From positions 1-64,000 of the forward strand of contig JAHDQY010000009.1 in the NCBI GenBank assembly GCA_018433595.1: DNA of 64,000 nucleotides, in the 5' to 3' direction. The position numbers and the translations under genes were made by a program. Shown one piece after another: positions 15,886 through 24,820 of the stretch (its first letter is position 1; each line of letters begins with the position of its first letter). The DNA comes from Synergistales bacterium (GTDB taxonomy: Bacteria; Synergistota; Synergistia; Synergistales; Aminithiophilaceae). A model generated the notes under the pieces. It was given only the letters and a program-made list of their open reading frames with translations, was not told the origin of the DNA and searched no databases.

Positions 15886-16914
15886 ATGAGCAAGGCCGTG
15901 AATATCGACTGGAAAACGATCGGCTTCAAATACATCAAGACGGACCTGCGCTACGTCTCGAGATGGAAGGACGGCCGATGGGATGCGGGAGAGCTGGTGG
16001 AAGACAACATGCTCCGCATCAGTGAGGGCTCGACGGCGCTCCACTACGGACAGGCATGCTTCGAGGGGCTTAAGGCCTACCGCGCGAAAGAGGGCGGGAT
16101 CCATCTCTTCCGGCCCGATCAGAACGCAAAGCGCATGCAGGAAAGCTGCAGGCGCGTGCTCATGCCCGAGATGCCTGTAGAAAAATTCATCGACGCCTGC
16201 GTTCAGGTCGTCAAGGCGAACCGGCATTACGTGCCCCCGTACGGCACCGGCGCCACCCTCTACCTCAGACCCTTCATGATAGGCGTCGGCGACAACATCG
16301 GTGTGGCGCCGGCCCCGGAATACCTTTTTTGCGTCTTCTGCATCCCCGTGGGTGCCTACTTTAAAGGAGGAATGATCCCCGTCAACTTTACGGTGTCGGA
16401 CCATGACCGGGCGGCTCCTCACGGCACCGGCGCCGTGAAGGTCGGAGGCAACTACGCGAGCAGCCTCCTGCCCCACGGCCTGGCGGCGAAGAGGGGATTT
16501 GCGGATTGCATCTACCTCGACCCCGCAACCCACACCAAAATAGAGGAGGTAGGGGCGGCGAACTTCTTCGGCATCACCGGGAGCAACAGGTTCGTCACTC
16601 CGCAGTCTCCCTCGATACTGCCCAGCATCACCAAATATTCCCTGATGCAGGTGGCCAAAGACTACCTCGGCATGGATGTCGAGGAAAGAGACGTCTATGT
16701 CGATAGGCTGGACGAGTTCACGGAGGCCGGCGCCTGCGGAACGGCCGCCGTCATAACCCCCATAGGCGGGATCGAATATAAGGGGAAACTCCACGTCTTC
16801 TACAGCGAAAAAGAGGTTGGCCCCGTCACCAGAAAGCTCTATGATACCCTCTGCGGAATCCAGCTCGGGGATATCAGGGCGCCCGAAGGTTGGATTTTCG
16901 AGGTGAAGGAATAA
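15886..16914 (+). CDS. ilvE: Branched-chain amino acid aminotransferase
   Basis: PLP enzyme (fold IV) exchanging the amino group between valine, leucine or isoleucine and 2-oxoglutarate; in an amino-acid fermenter it can serve catabolism as well as synthesis. The 342-residue product has the class motif region [16 protein letters not shown], the PLP lysine Lys185 in [12 protein letters not shown], and [14 protein letters not shown] near the start, all as in the long bacterial subfamily. I chose ATG 15886 because gggaaggaatg places a ribosome-binding site directly before it. A clear terminator follows at 17073; the gene appears monocistronic. Confidence 0.93.
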   Translation: MSKAVNIDWKTIGFKYIKTDLRYVSRWKDGRWDAGELVEDNMLRISEGSTALHYGQACFEGLKAYRAKEGGIHLFRPDQNAKRMQESCRRVLMPEMPVEKFIDACVQVVKANRHYVPPYGTGATLYLRPFMIGVGDNIGVAPAPEYLFCVFCIPVGAYFKGGMIPVNFTVSDHDRAAPHGTGAVKVGGNYASSLLPHGLAAKRGFADCIYLDPATHTKIEEVGAANFFGITGSNRFVTPQSPSILPSITKYSLMQVAKDYLGMDVEERDVYVDRLDEFTEAGACGTAAVITPIGGIEYKGKLHVFYSEKEVGPVTRKLYDTLCGIQLGDIRAPEGWIFEVKE

Positions 16915-17072
16915 AGATCACCTCTCCCGACCCTTCTGAATCTCGGGGCCGCAGCTGGCCGGCAGGCCGTTCCGCCGCCTCCTTCTGGGCTGCGCTGCTC
17001 CGCACGGAGCAGGCACCGTGAGGCATCGGTTCCTTGAGGTCGCCAGCGCCGTCGCCAAGGACTTTTTACGGA

Positions 17073-17108
17073 AGCGTCCCGACCGTTGCGGTCGGGACGC
17101 TTTTTTTG
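17073..17108 (+). terminator. Terminator after ilvE
   Basis: 13-bp perfect stem (agcgtcccgaccg with its complement at 17089-17101), three-base loop and seven T. Confidence 0.9.
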
Positions 17109-17178
17109 TTGTCAATCCGCTGCAGCTTTACCGGCCAGCGGATCGATCAGGCGAATTAGCTATCGAAGCCTTACTTGA

Positions 17179-17187
17179 TGCTATAAT
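17179..17187 (+). promoter_or_regulatory. Extended -10 promoter candidate for aspA
   Basis: tgcTATAAT: a perfect TATAAT at 17182-17187 with the TGn extension. No good -35 box at the usual distance. It lies 100 bases before aspA. Confidence 0.5.
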
Positions 17188-17287
17188 TAGTGAAACTTTT
17201 TGCTCTTATGGTGGCAGGCGATCGGCGAGCTGCGTAAACTGAACTTTATTGGCTAAACGATGGTCATTTTAAACAGGGGGTCGCTAA

Positions 17288-18697
17288 ATGAGTCGTCAGC
17301 GCTTAGAACATGATTTATTAGGCGAACGAGAGGTGCCAAAAGAAGCCTATTATGGCATACAAACGCAACGGGCATTGGAAAATTTCCCGATCACAGGTTA
17401 CCGGCCCCATAAAGAGCTGATATTGGCAATGGCAATGGTCAAAAAGGCCGCTGCCCTTGTCAATATGAAATTAGGTCAGTTAGATCAAAATAAAGCTGAC
17501 GCGATAATCCAGGCTGCGAATGAAATCCTTGAAGGTCAGTATATGGATCAATTTGTGGTGGATGTCATACAGGGCGGAGCTGGGACATCATTTAATATGA
17601 ATGTCAACGAAGTGATAGCTAACAGGGCTATTGAAATTCTTGGGGGTGAAAAAGGAGATTATGATCTGATTTCACCTAACTCTCATGTAAACATGTCCCA
17701 ATCGACTAACGATGCTTTTCCTACGGCTACTCGAATAGCGGTATTGAAATTGGCTAAAATCCTTTTGGATGAGCTGGATCAGTTACATTCAACCTTCATG
17801 GTGAAGTCTGAAGAGTTTGATGATGTCATAAAAATAGGTCGCACTCATCTTCAAGATGCCGTCCCCATTCGTTTAGGGCAGGAATTTGAAGCATATGCAA
17901 GGGCTATCAATAGAGACATAAACAGAATCAAGGTGGCCTTGGAAGCTCTTCACGAAGTAAACATGGGAGCGACTGCCATAGGCACAGGATTAAATGCCAA
18001 AATCGAATACATTGAGTCCGTCATAGAAAACTTAAAGGGAATATCGGGTTTGCCCATCTATGGTAGCAAACATATGGTAGATGCGACCCAGAATGTTGAT
18101 ACCCTTGCGGAATTTTCGGGAAGTTTAAAAATCTTAGGATTAAACTTATCGAAGATAGCCAATGATTTGAGGATGATGGCATCCGGTCCGAGAGCCGGTC
18201 TTTGTGAAATCAACCTCCCTCCGGTGCAACCAGGTTCATCGATCATGCCTGGCAAGGTAAACCCGGTAATGGCTGAAGTGGTCAATCAGGTGGCTTTCCA
18301 GGTCATTGGCAACGACCACACTGTTACTCTTGCAGCAAAAGCCGGTCAGTTCGAACTGAATGTCATGGAGCCGGTTATGGTTTTCAATGTAATACAATCC
18401 GTGGAGATACTTGCGAATGTCGTAGGAGTCTTTAGGAAAAAGTGTATCGTCGGAATAACGGCAAATCGTGACAGATGTCAAGAGATGGTTGACAGAAGCG
18501 TAGGGATAATCACGGCATTGGTTCCCTATATAGGTTATGAAGGCGCGACAAAACTTGCTAAAGAAGTTATCAGCACAAACAGAAGCGTTTCAGAAATACT
18601 TTGTGAAAAAAATATTTTTACCAAAGAAGAAATAAAAACAGCATTATGTCCTAAAAACATGACTGAGCCAAGCTGTTTTGAAATAACTAAGCAGTAG
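17288..18697 (+). CDS. aspA: Aspartate ammonia-lyase
   Basis: Converts L-aspartate to fumarate and ammonia. The 469-residue product is full length for the fumarase/aspartase superfamily. It carries the signature GSSIMPGKVNP at residues 316-326 and conserved blocks GAGTSFNMNVNEV, SQSTNDAFPTA and GRTHLQDAVPI. Aspartase rather than fumarase is favoured by overall style (LEHDLLGEREVPKEAYYGIQ, C-terminal KNIFTKEEI). The gene is strikingly AT-rich (codons ata, aaa, tta frequent) compared with neighbours. The malic-enzyme gene follows on the same strand after 157 bases; together they could feed aspartate carbon to pyruvate if fumarase is encoded elsewhere. Confidence 0.94.
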   Translation: MSRQRLEHDLLGEREVPKEAYYGIQTQRALENFPITGYRPHKELILAMAMVKKAAALVNMKLGQLDQNKADAIIQAANEILEGQYMDQFVVDVIQGGAGTSFNMNVNEVIANRAIEILGGEKGDYDLISPNSHVNMSQSTNDAFPTATRIAVLKLAKILLDELDQLHSTFMVKSEEFDDVIKIGRTHLQDAVPIRLGQEFEAYARAINRDINRIKVALEALHEVNMGATAIGTGLNAKIEYIESVIENLKGISGLPIYGSKHMVDATQNVDTLAEFSGSLKILGLNLSKIANDLRMMASGPRAGLCEINLPPVQPGSSIMPGKVNPVMAEVVNQVAFQVIGNDHTVTLAAKAGQFELNVMEPVMVFNVIQSVEILANVVGVFRKKCIVGITANRDRCQEMVDRSVGIITALVPYIGYEGATKLAKEVISTNRSVSEILCEKNIFTKEEIKTALCPKNMTEPSCFEITKQ

Positions 18698-18854
18698 AAG
18701 TTGTCTAAATAAAGAATTTATCAAGAAAAATTACGAGATAACCTTGCTTTTCAAATTTATAACCTGCTAACTAGTCGAAGCGAAGGGTTAATAGGGCGCT
18801 TTTGTGAATTTGGATTGCCGAAGACGAAAATGGAGACTTGCAGGAGGCTTAATC

Positions 18855-20069
18855 ATGAATATAAAAAGTGATTCCCTAAAACTTCACATAGAAAATCAAG
18901 GTAAGATAGAAGTAATTAGCAAAGTTCCGTTAAAAAATGCCAGGGATCTGAGCCTTGCTTATACGCCTGGCGTTGCGGAGCCGTGCATGGAAATAAGCAG
19001 GGATCCGGATTCTGTATATAAATATACGGCAAAGGGACGAATGGTGGCGGTGGTTACCGACGGATCTGCCGTGCTGGGCTTGGGTAACATCGGAGCAATG
19101 GCCGGAATGCCGGTGATGGAAGGCAAGTCGGTGCTTTTCAAGAATTTTGGCGGCGTCGATGCTTTCCCCATCTGTCTTGACATCCAGGATGTAGATGAAA
19201 TAGTTAAAACCATAAAATACCTGGCTCCAACCTTTGGCGGGATCAATCTGGAAGATATTTCAGCTCCAAGGTGTTTTGAGATTGAGAAAAGGCTGAAGAA
19301 GGAACTTGATATTCCAGTTTTCCATGATGATCAACATGGTACAGCTGTTGTGGTTTTGGCCGCTATCATCAATGCCCTCAAGATGGTTAAAAAAGAGATA
19401 GAAGAGGTCAGGGTTGCCATAAGCGGCGCAGGGGCGGCTGGAGTTGCTATAGCTAAACTGCTTCTTTCGGCTGGGGTTTATGATGTGGTTGTATGTGACA
19501 GTAAAGGAATCATATCAAAAAGTAGGACAGACCTGAACTCCAGTAAGCAGGAATTGGCAGAAATAACGAACAGACATGAGATAAGCGGGAAATTGTCAGA
19601 AGCTTTAAATGGGAGCGACATCTTTATTGGAGTGTCGGGTCCTGGGACGGTTGCAAAAGGCATGATAGAAGCCATGGCAAAAGACTCGATAGTTTTTGCA
19701 ATGGCAAATCCGGTACCTGAAATCTATCCAGATGAAGCAAGGGCGGCTGGGGCGAAAGTAATAGGCACAGGTCGTTCTGATTTTTCAAACCAAATAAATA
19801 ATGTACTTGCCTTTCCTGGTATTTTCCGTGGGGCTTTGGAGGCTAGGGCGTCTGATATAAACGAAGAGATGAAGCTTGCGGCCTCTTATGCAATAGCGTC
19901 ACTTGTAACTGATGAAGAATTATCTCCTGATTATTGTATCCCCGGGGCATTTGATAAAAGAGTGGCAGCGAATGTGGCATGTGAAGTTGCTAAAGCTGCT
20001 ATGAAAACGAATGTGGCAAGAATAGCGATCGATACAGAAAAACTTAAAGAAACTATCATGAAAGAGTGA
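18855..20069 (+). CDS. NAD(P)-dependent malic enzyme
   Basis: Decarboxylates malate to pyruvate with reduction of NAD or NADP. The 404-residue protein matches the short bacterial malic enzymes without the phosphotransacetylase extension. Motifs seen are AYTPGVAEPC near residue 35, VLGLGNIGAMAGMPVMEGK, EDISAPRCFEIE, FHDDQHGTAVV, and a Rossmann region (VAISGAGAAGVAIAKLL). I chose ATG 18855 because of aggaggctt just upstream; a GTG at 18804 in frame would add 17 poorly conserved residues. It shares the AT-rich composition of aspA, so the pair was probably gained together. Confidence 0.92.
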   Translation: MNIKSDSLKLHIENQGKIEVISKVPLKNARDLSLAYTPGVAEPCMEISRDPDSVYKYTAKGRMVAVVTDGSAVLGLGNIGAMAGMPVMEGKSVLFKNFGGVDAFPICLDIQDVDEIVKTIKYLAPTFGGINLEDISAPRCFEIEKRLKKELDIPVFHDDQHGTAVVVLAAIINALKMVKKEIEEVRVAISGAGAAGVAIAKLLLSAGVYDVVVCDSKGIISKSRTDLNSSKQELAEITNRHEISGKLSEALNGSDIFIGVSGPGTVAKGMIEAMAKDSIVFAMANPVPEIYPDEARAAGAKVIGTGRSDFSNQINNVLAFPGIFRGALEARASDINEEMKLAASYAIASLVTDEELSPDYCIPGAFDKRVAANVACEVAKAAMKTNVARIAIDTEKLKETIMKE

Positions 20070-20260
20070 AAACTAAACAAAATATTAGTTTGTCCGGTAA
20101 AAGACATAAAGCCTTTCGAATCTGCTGGGCTCCCGGGACGCCGGAGCTCTCTTTGTTGATGAAGTGTGAGGCGTTTGCAGGCATGAGGCTGTTTCCCGTT
20201 TGGTGATGCTGATGATGCTCCCAGAGCGGCGCATGATGTCGCGTCTAGGAAGGGGGCGCC

Positions 20261-20587
20261 ATGCTTGGCCTTCCACCGGAAACGATCTTCTGCAAGGGGT
20301 GCCGGAGTGACCAGAAGGCACCTCTCTGTCCTGAAACTTGTGCCACCTTTGCCTGCTCCGTGAGCAAGGGGGTGGATTTTTGCTTTGCCTGTGGAGAATT
20401 CCCTTGCTCGAAGTTCAACCCGGCGGCGGACAGGGCCGATAAGCTTCCCCACAACCTGAAAGTCTACAACCTCTGCCGCATGAAGATGATGGGCCCCGAG
20501 CGGTGGCTCGAAGAGGATGCCTGCCTCGCCTCTTTCAGGTACTACCGGGGGAAAATGGTGATCGGCGAGGGGCCGAAGACCGGCTGA
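20261..20587 (+). CDS. Cysteine-rich DUF3795-like protein
   Basis: A 108-residue protein with cysteines in the pattern CKGC, LCPETCATFAC and FCFACGEFPC, then helical NLKVYNLCRMKMMGPERWLEE. The FC-x-x-CGEFPC block is the hallmark of DUF3795-type proteins, which probably bind metal or an Fe-S cluster; function unknown. An in-frame TAG 13 codons upstream and the gaaggggg site fix the start at 20261. Usual family members begin with another cysteine segment (CGxxC) before this point, so the N-terminus may be shortened. The gene stands alone before the DUF488 gene. Confidence 0.7.
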   Translation: MLGLPPETIFCKGCRSDQKAPLCPETCATFACSVSKGVDFCFACGEFPCSKFNPAADRADKLPHNLKVYNLCRMKMMGPERWLEEDACLASFRYYRGKMVIGEGPKTG

Positions 20588-20645
20588 GAGTGAGGGGCGG
20601 GGCTGGAGGGAACCTCCGTGAACGATCTTGGGAGGTGATGCTGCC

Positions 20646-21011
20646 GTGGCTGAAGCAGTGAGGGATATCCGGATCAAGCGCGTTTACGAGGTTCCCGGCG
20701 ATGACGGTCGGCGGGTTCTTGTCGATCGCCTCTGGCCCCGTGGCCTGAGCAAGGAGCGGATCCACGCTGATCTCTGGCTCAAGGAGGCGGCGCCCAGCTC
20801 CGAGCTGCGCCGCTGGTTTCACCGTGCGCCGGACCAGTGGGAGGAGTTCCGGAGGCGCTATATCGAAGAGCTGAAGGGCAGTCTCGCCGTCGAGACACTT
20901 CTCGATCTGGCCGGCGAGGGGAAGATCACTCTTCTCTATGCCTCCCGCGATGTCGAGCACAACCACGCCCGGGTTTTGAAGGAGTACCTGCTGAGCCAGG
21001 CCGGACGCTGA
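20646..21011 (+). CDS. DUF488 family protein
   Basis: A 121-residue soluble protein of the DUF488/YeaO type: [20 protein letters not shown], then [30 protein letters not shown] and [20 protein letters not shown]. The family is widespread and its activity unknown; a nucleotide or methyl-transfer role has been speculated for relatives. I start it at GTG 20646, six bases after a perfect ggaggtgat. A TTG at 20628 lies in the same frame but has no site. It converges with the DUF523 gene, 21 bases apart, with no obvious terminator. Confidence 0.88.
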   Translation: MAEAVRDIRIKRVYEVPGDDGRRVLVDRLWPRGLSKERIHADLWLKEAAPSSELRRWFHRAPDQWEEFRRRYIEELKGSLAVETLLDLAGEGKITLLYASRDVEHNHARVLKEYLLSQAGR

Positions 21012-21032
21012 GTTTCTCTTTTTGCTGCGCCG

Positions 21033-21491
21033 TTAGCCCTTGACGAAGGCCAGCCAGAGCGCTTCCTCCTCTTCCGAGAAGAGCGTGATTCCCGCCTCCC
21101 GGAAGAGCCTGGCCGTCATCCCCTCGCCGGCCAGAAGGGTGCCGTCGAAACGGCCGTTGTAGATGCACCGGACCCCGCAGGAGGGGCTTCTTTCCTTCAG
21201 GACGGCGGCAGGGGTCTTCACCAGCCGGGCCAGTCGGAGCCCCTCCGCCGCGCCTCTCCGGTAGGCTTCGGTCAGATCTTCTCCGCTTCGCGAGAAGATC
21301 CGAGGAAGATCCTCGCCGGGGCAGGCTCTCTGCTCCGCGGCTTCCCGGGGCGTGGGCAGGCCGCCGAGCTGTTCAGGGCAGAAGGGGAGGGCCTTCCCTT
21401 TCGCGACGAGGTTGCGGACCCAGGGGACGCCGCCGCCGCTTCCGTCATAGCGGCAGGCAAGGCCGGCCAGACAGGCGCTGACAAGGATCAA
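21033..21491 (-). CDS. DUF523 family protein
   Basis: A 152-residue protein beginning ILVSACLAGLACRYDG, with LPFCPEQLGGLPTPR and ERSPSCGVRCIYNGRFDG, the three blocks that define DUF523. Conserved cysteines in SPSCG and FCPEQ suggest metal or cluster binding; biochemical role unknown. I prefer the TTG at 21491, about ten bases after aaggtg, because family members begin right at this ILVSACL strand. An in-frame ATG at 21548 would add 19 charged residues with no ribosome-binding site. Confidence 0.85.
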   Translation of the reverse strand: MILVSACLAGLACRYDGSGGGVPWVRNLVAKGKALPFCPEQLGGLPTPREAAEQRACPGEDLPRIFSRSGEDLTEAYRRGAAEGLRLARLVKTPAAVLKERSPSCGVRCIYNGRFDGTLLAGEGMTARLFREAGITLFSEEEEALWLAFVKG

Positions 21492-21730
21492 AGCTTCACC
21501 ACACCTTCCCGGCCTCTTCCGTCTTTTTTCTCGGCAGGCCTCTCCCATGATAGCGCAACAGCCGCGTCCCGAGTACGGGGCGGAGCTTGTCGCCTTGATT
21601 GAAAGCGGCTGCGGGCAGACGTTCCTTCGGGTGATTCTGGGCCGTCAAAGAACTATAATGGTTTCGAAAGGTGAAGACTGGATTTCTAACCGGAGAGAAC
21701 CTGACGGGACAGACGATGGGGGGGTGCGAA

Positions 21731-22519
21731 ATGAACATGAGCGATCTGCTGGGGACTCTGATGCAGTCGGATATGAGCTCCTCGTCCACTCAGCGCCTGC
21801 AGAGGGCTTTGGGCGGCGGCGAAGAAATACGGGACAGCCGGCAGGGAGGTGCCCTGGGGAGCCTTCTGGCCGGTGCGCTGGGCGGTACGGGAGGCGGCGG
21901 AATCGGTGGCATCCTCGGCGAAGTGCTGAACCAGGCCGGTCGGGCGGCGGGGGGAGAGCAGAACCTGGCTCTCGGCGGCTTGGGCGCTCTGGCCGGAGCC
22001 CTTCTTGGCGGCGGACGCCGATCGGTGGGCGGCGCCATGGGTGGAGGCGTGATGGCCCTTCTCGGGGCCATGGCGTTCCAGGCCCTCCGGGCCAAGGGAG
22101 CGTCACGGCAGGTTCCCCTGGGGTTGAGGGCGCCTCAGACGCCTGTCGAGGAGGTCGAGCTGGAGCGTCGGGCCGAGATGATCCTCAAGGCGATGATCAA
22201 CGCAGCCAAGGCCGATGGCAGAATCGATGAAGGGGAGATCGGGCGCATCGTGGGGAGGCTTCAGGAGGAGGGGGCCGACCCGGAGAGCCAGCGCTACGTT
22301 CTCGCCGAGATGCAGCGCCCCCTGGAGACGGAACCCCTCTTTGCCGCAACGAAGGGTGATCCCGAGCTGGCGGCTCAAATTTACGGGGCTTCCCTCATGG
22401 CCATCGAGGTTGATACGGTGGCGGAAAAGGCCTATCTGGAGAAGCTGGGCAGCGGCCTGGGGCTTGCTCCGGAGATGATGCGGCGCATCGAAGAGATGGT
22501 GGGGCTTTCGAAGGGCTGA
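21731..22519 (+). CDS. TerB/DUF533-like protein
   Basis: A 262-residue protein. The first 130 residues are glycine-rich and alanine-rich with short hydrophobic stretches (LGSLLAGALGG, GALAGALLGGGRRSVGGAMG), typical of the membrane-associated half of YebE/DUF533 proteins. The C-terminal half (about 150-262) is an all-helical TerB-like domain with RRAEMILKAMINAAKADGRI and DEGEIGRIVGRLQEEG, an acidic segment that may bind metal. Function is unknown in this family. ATG 21731 follows ggggggtgcgaa; the frame is open further upstream but without a better start. The hydF leader follows. Confidence 0.8.
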   Translation: MNMSDLLGTLMQSDMSSSSTQRLQRALGGGEEIRDSRQGGALGSLLAGALGGTGGGGIGGILGEVLNQAGRAAGGEQNLALGGLGALAGALLGGGRRSVGGAMGGGVMALLGAMAFQALRAKGASRQVPLGLRAPQTPVEEVELERRAEMILKAMINAAKADGRIDEGEIGRIVGRLQEEGADPESQRYVLAEMQRPLETEPLFAATKGDPELAAQIYGASLMAIEVDTVAEKAYLEKLGSGLGLAPEMMRRIEEMVGLSKG

Positions 22520-22749
22520 AAGGCGCAGGTGACATCGGGCCGGTGAAACTCACCGAGGTGCCTGGGCGGGGCGGAGAGTTGTACCCGGACTATGCCGTCG
22601 ATCCGCCAGGCGGTCGGTGTCATCATGATTTTCGGACGGAGGGCTCTTTCAGCTCCCGACAAGAGGAAGCTGTCTGTCGGAACAGTTGTGACGCCTCTCG
22701 CGAGCGATCTCCCTGATCGGGCACCCGAGAGATCTTCAGGAGGAACGAT

Positions 22750-24006
22750 ATGATCGAAAACATGAGCGCTACGCCGATGGCCAGCCGCTTTCATATCGGC
22801 ATCTTCGGCAGGCGCAACGCCGGGAAGTCGTCGCTTATCAACGCTCTGACGGGCCAGGAGATCGCCCTTACCTCCGATGTACCCGGGACCACGACCGATC
22901 CCGTCTACAAGGCCATGGAGCTTCTGCCCATCGGTCCCGTCGTTCTCATCGATACGGGGGGGCTTGACGACGTGGGCGAGCTGGGGCGCAAGCGCGTCGA
23001 GAAGAGCTACGAGGTGCTGAGGCGGTGTCATTTTGCCGTCGTTGTCGTCGACAGCGGGAGCGGCTGGACACCCTTCGAGAGGGATTTCATCGAGGAGCTG
23101 CGTTTCCGCGGGATTCCTACGCTCTGCGTTCTCAACAAGGCCGATCTCGTCGATGCCGGCAGGCGGCAGGAGCTGCTGAAGGAAGGGCCGGCAGGAGTTC
23201 CCGCCGTCTTCGCCGCTGCCCTTTCGGGGGAGGGGATCGTCGAGGTGAAGGCCCGGATCATCGCCGGTGCCGCCGAGAGGGAGCCCGAGCCGCCTCTCAT
23301 CGGCGATCTCGTCAGCCCTGGCGAGATGGTGCTGCTGGTGACGCCCATCGACAAGGCGGCCCCCAAGGGGCGGCTCATTCTCCCGCAGCAGCAGACGATC
23401 CGTGATATTCTCGATCGTGGCGCCATGACCGTGGTGACCCGGGACGACGAGCTCCGTCGGGCGTTAGAGCTGCTTGCCGCGCCTCCGGCTCTGGTCATCA
23501 CCGATTCCCAGGTTTTCCGAAGTGTCGATGTCGAGACGCCCCTCTCGATTCCGCTGACCTCCTTTTCCATCCTCTTCGCCCGCCAGAAAGGAGATCTGGC
23601 CGAGCTGCTCCGAGGTGTCAGGCGCATCGAGCGGCTCCAGCCGGGAGAGACGGTTCTCATCGCCGAGGGCTGCACCCACCACCGCCAGGACGACGATATC
23701 GGCACGGTCAAGATCCCCCGCTGGATCCGGCAGATCACCGGCGAAACGATCCGTTTCGAATGGACGTCGGGGGCCTGTTTTCCCCGGGACCTCTCCCGCT
23801 ACGCCGTCATCGTCCATTGCGGCGGCTGCATGCTCAACCGCCGGGAGATGCAGTACCGCATCGCCAGGGCCCGTGAGGAGGAGGTGGCCATCACGAATTA
23901 CGGCCTTCTAATCGCCTACGTCATGGGGATCCTCGAACGCGCCGTGGCGCCCTTTCCCGAGGCGCTCCGGGTCTGGAAAGAGGCCGTCGCCGGAGGCCGT
24001 GCCTGA
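22750..24006 (+). CDS. hydF: [FeFe]-hydrogenase maturation GTPase HydF
   Basis: Scaffold GTPase on which the diiron part of the hydrogenase H-cluster is assembled with HydE and HydG. The 418-residue product has an Era-like G domain (GRRNAGKSS near residue 20, DVPGTTTDPV, DTGG, NKAD). A dimerisation domain follows, then the cluster-binding end with GCTHHRQDDDIGTVKIPRW and HCGGCMLNRREMQYR, which holds the three conserved cysteines. Full length with all ligands, so it should work. hydE, hydG and a hydrogenase are not in this window. It converges with the cupin gene 3 bases apart. It supports an anaerobic, hydrogen-metabolising lifestyle. Confidence 0.95.
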   Translation: MIENMSATPMASRFHIGIFGRRNAGKSSLINALTGQEIALTSDVPGTTTDPVYKAMELLPIGPVVLIDTGGLDDVGELGRKRVEKSYEVLRRCHFAVVVVDSGSGWTPFERDFIEELRFRGIPTLCVLNKADLVDAGRRQELLKEGPAGVPAVFAAALSGEGIVEVKARIIAGAAEREPEPPLIGDLVSPGEMVLLVTPIDKAAPKGRLILPQQQTIRDILDRGAMTVVTRDDELRRALELLAAPPALVITDSQVFRSVDVETPLSIPLTSFSILFARQKGDLAELLRGVRRIERLQPGETVLIAEGCTHHRQDDDIGTVKIPRWIRQITGETIRFEWTSGACFPRDLSRYAVIVHCGGCMLNRREMQYRIARAREEEVAITNYGLLIAYVMGILERAVAPFPEALRVWKEAVAGGRA

Positions 24007-24009
24007 GGC

Positions 24010-24348
24010 CTAGAGGAGCTTTGCCGTCGCCGATGGCCGCGGCGCCTTGACGACGAGGACCCGGAAGACGGTCTCGCTCTCGTTGTACCAGCAGTGGGGG
24101 ATACCCTTGGGGCTTTCGATGAGGGTGTCTCGGCTGACGGCCTTCCTTTCGTCGCCGATCTCGACGATGCCCGTTCCCTCAAGGACGTAGAAAAAGACGT
24201 CCACGGGGGTGATATGTTTCTTGAGGGCCTCGCCCGGCTCCAGGGTGATGTGGACGGCCTGAGCCTCCTCAGTGTCGTAGAGCTTGCAGACTTTGATGCC
24301 GTGGGGCGTCGGAATTGTTTCGGCTTCGTCGAAGCGGATGCACTTCAT
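24010..24348 (-). CDS. Cupin-domain protein
   Basis: A single-domain cupin of 112 residues (MKCIRFDEAETIPTPHGIKV). The barrel shows EPGEALKKHITPVDVFFYVL, EGTGIVEIGDERKAV and IESPKGIPHCWYNE. Candidate metal ligands are His in KKHIT and His in IPHCW. Substrate unknown; such small cupins bind metal and small molecules or act as isomerases. The start at 24348 follows gaggacgag on the minus strand. It meets hydF tail to tail. Confidence 0.85.
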   Translation of the reverse strand: MKCIRFDEAETIPTPHGIKVCKLYDTEEAQAVHITLEPGEALKKHITPVDVFFYVLEGTGIVEIGDERKAVSRDTLIESPKGIPHCWYNESETVFRVLVVKAPRPSATAKLL

Positions 24349-24544
24349 GATCTCGTCCTCCTTGTCGGTTTCTGATCTCGGGGGGCGTCTTTTTCCCGGC
24401 TTCAGGATCATTCTATCGCGAATTATCGCGAAGATCTCCCGCTGGCCTTGATTCCGACCGAAGAGTCGGAGAGGTGAACGAGAACGTAACGGGCTGATTT
24501 TCATTTTTCTCCATTTTCGGCCTATTGCGTATTAACAGGAATCG

Positions 24545-24573
24545 CTTGTCTTTCTGCTCTTCCGCGAGTACAA
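24545..24573 (+). promoter_or_regulatory. Promoter for short ORF / NSS symporter leader
   Basis: TTGTCT at 24545-24550, 17-base spacer, TACAAT at 24568-24573. Predicted start near 24580, about 30 bases before the short ORF. Confidence 0.65.
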
Positions 24574-24611
24574 TGTTCCGCAATATCGGTTGCGCCCAAG
24601 GAGGGACTGTG

Positions 24612-24707
24612 ATGAAGGGTTTCGACAGGATAGCGGTATCGCTCATGATTAGCCTGCTCGGCCTTATTAGCGCCAGGTCCCTTCCTGGAGCGCTTGCCTG
24701 TCCCTAA
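24612..24707 (+). CDS. 31-residue hydrophobic peptide, possible leader peptide
   Basis: A strong site (aaggaggga) lies seven or eight bases before ATG 24612. The peptide (MKGFDRIAVSLMISLLGLIS, then ARSLPGALACP) looks like a signal or membrane peptide rich in Leu, Ile, Ser and Ala. It has its own promoter and is followed 22 bases after its stop by a textbook terminator, beyond which the sodium symporter gene starts. It could be a leader peptide for attenuation, a small membrane subunit like those known for some NSS transporters (MetS), or an independent small gene. Confidence 0.5.
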   Translation: MKGFDRIAVSLMISLLGLISARSLPGALACP

Positions 24708-24729
24708 CTTTTAGGCAGCTGAGCTTCAG

Positions 24730-24758
24730 GCCGGGATCTTCGGATCCCGGCTTTTTTT
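24730..24758 (+). terminator. Terminator between short ORF and NSS symporter
   Basis: 9-bp GC-rich stem gccgggatc / gatcccggc, loop ttcg, then seven T. It lies between the promoter at 24545 and the symporter start at 24821, so it may act as an attenuator. Confidence 0.85.
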
Positions 24759-24820
24759 TATGGTTCCCTTCCCGCGGAGCGGAGAAGAGAGAGAAAAAAG
24801 ACAGGAGGTCTTTGAGAAGC

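Larger units (their letters stand above)
16915..17287. other. Intergenic region between ilvE and aspA
   Basis: Holds the ilvE terminator (17073-17108), then a switch to AT-rich sequence and the aspA promoter candidate at 17179-17187. No gene seen. Confidence 0.6.
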
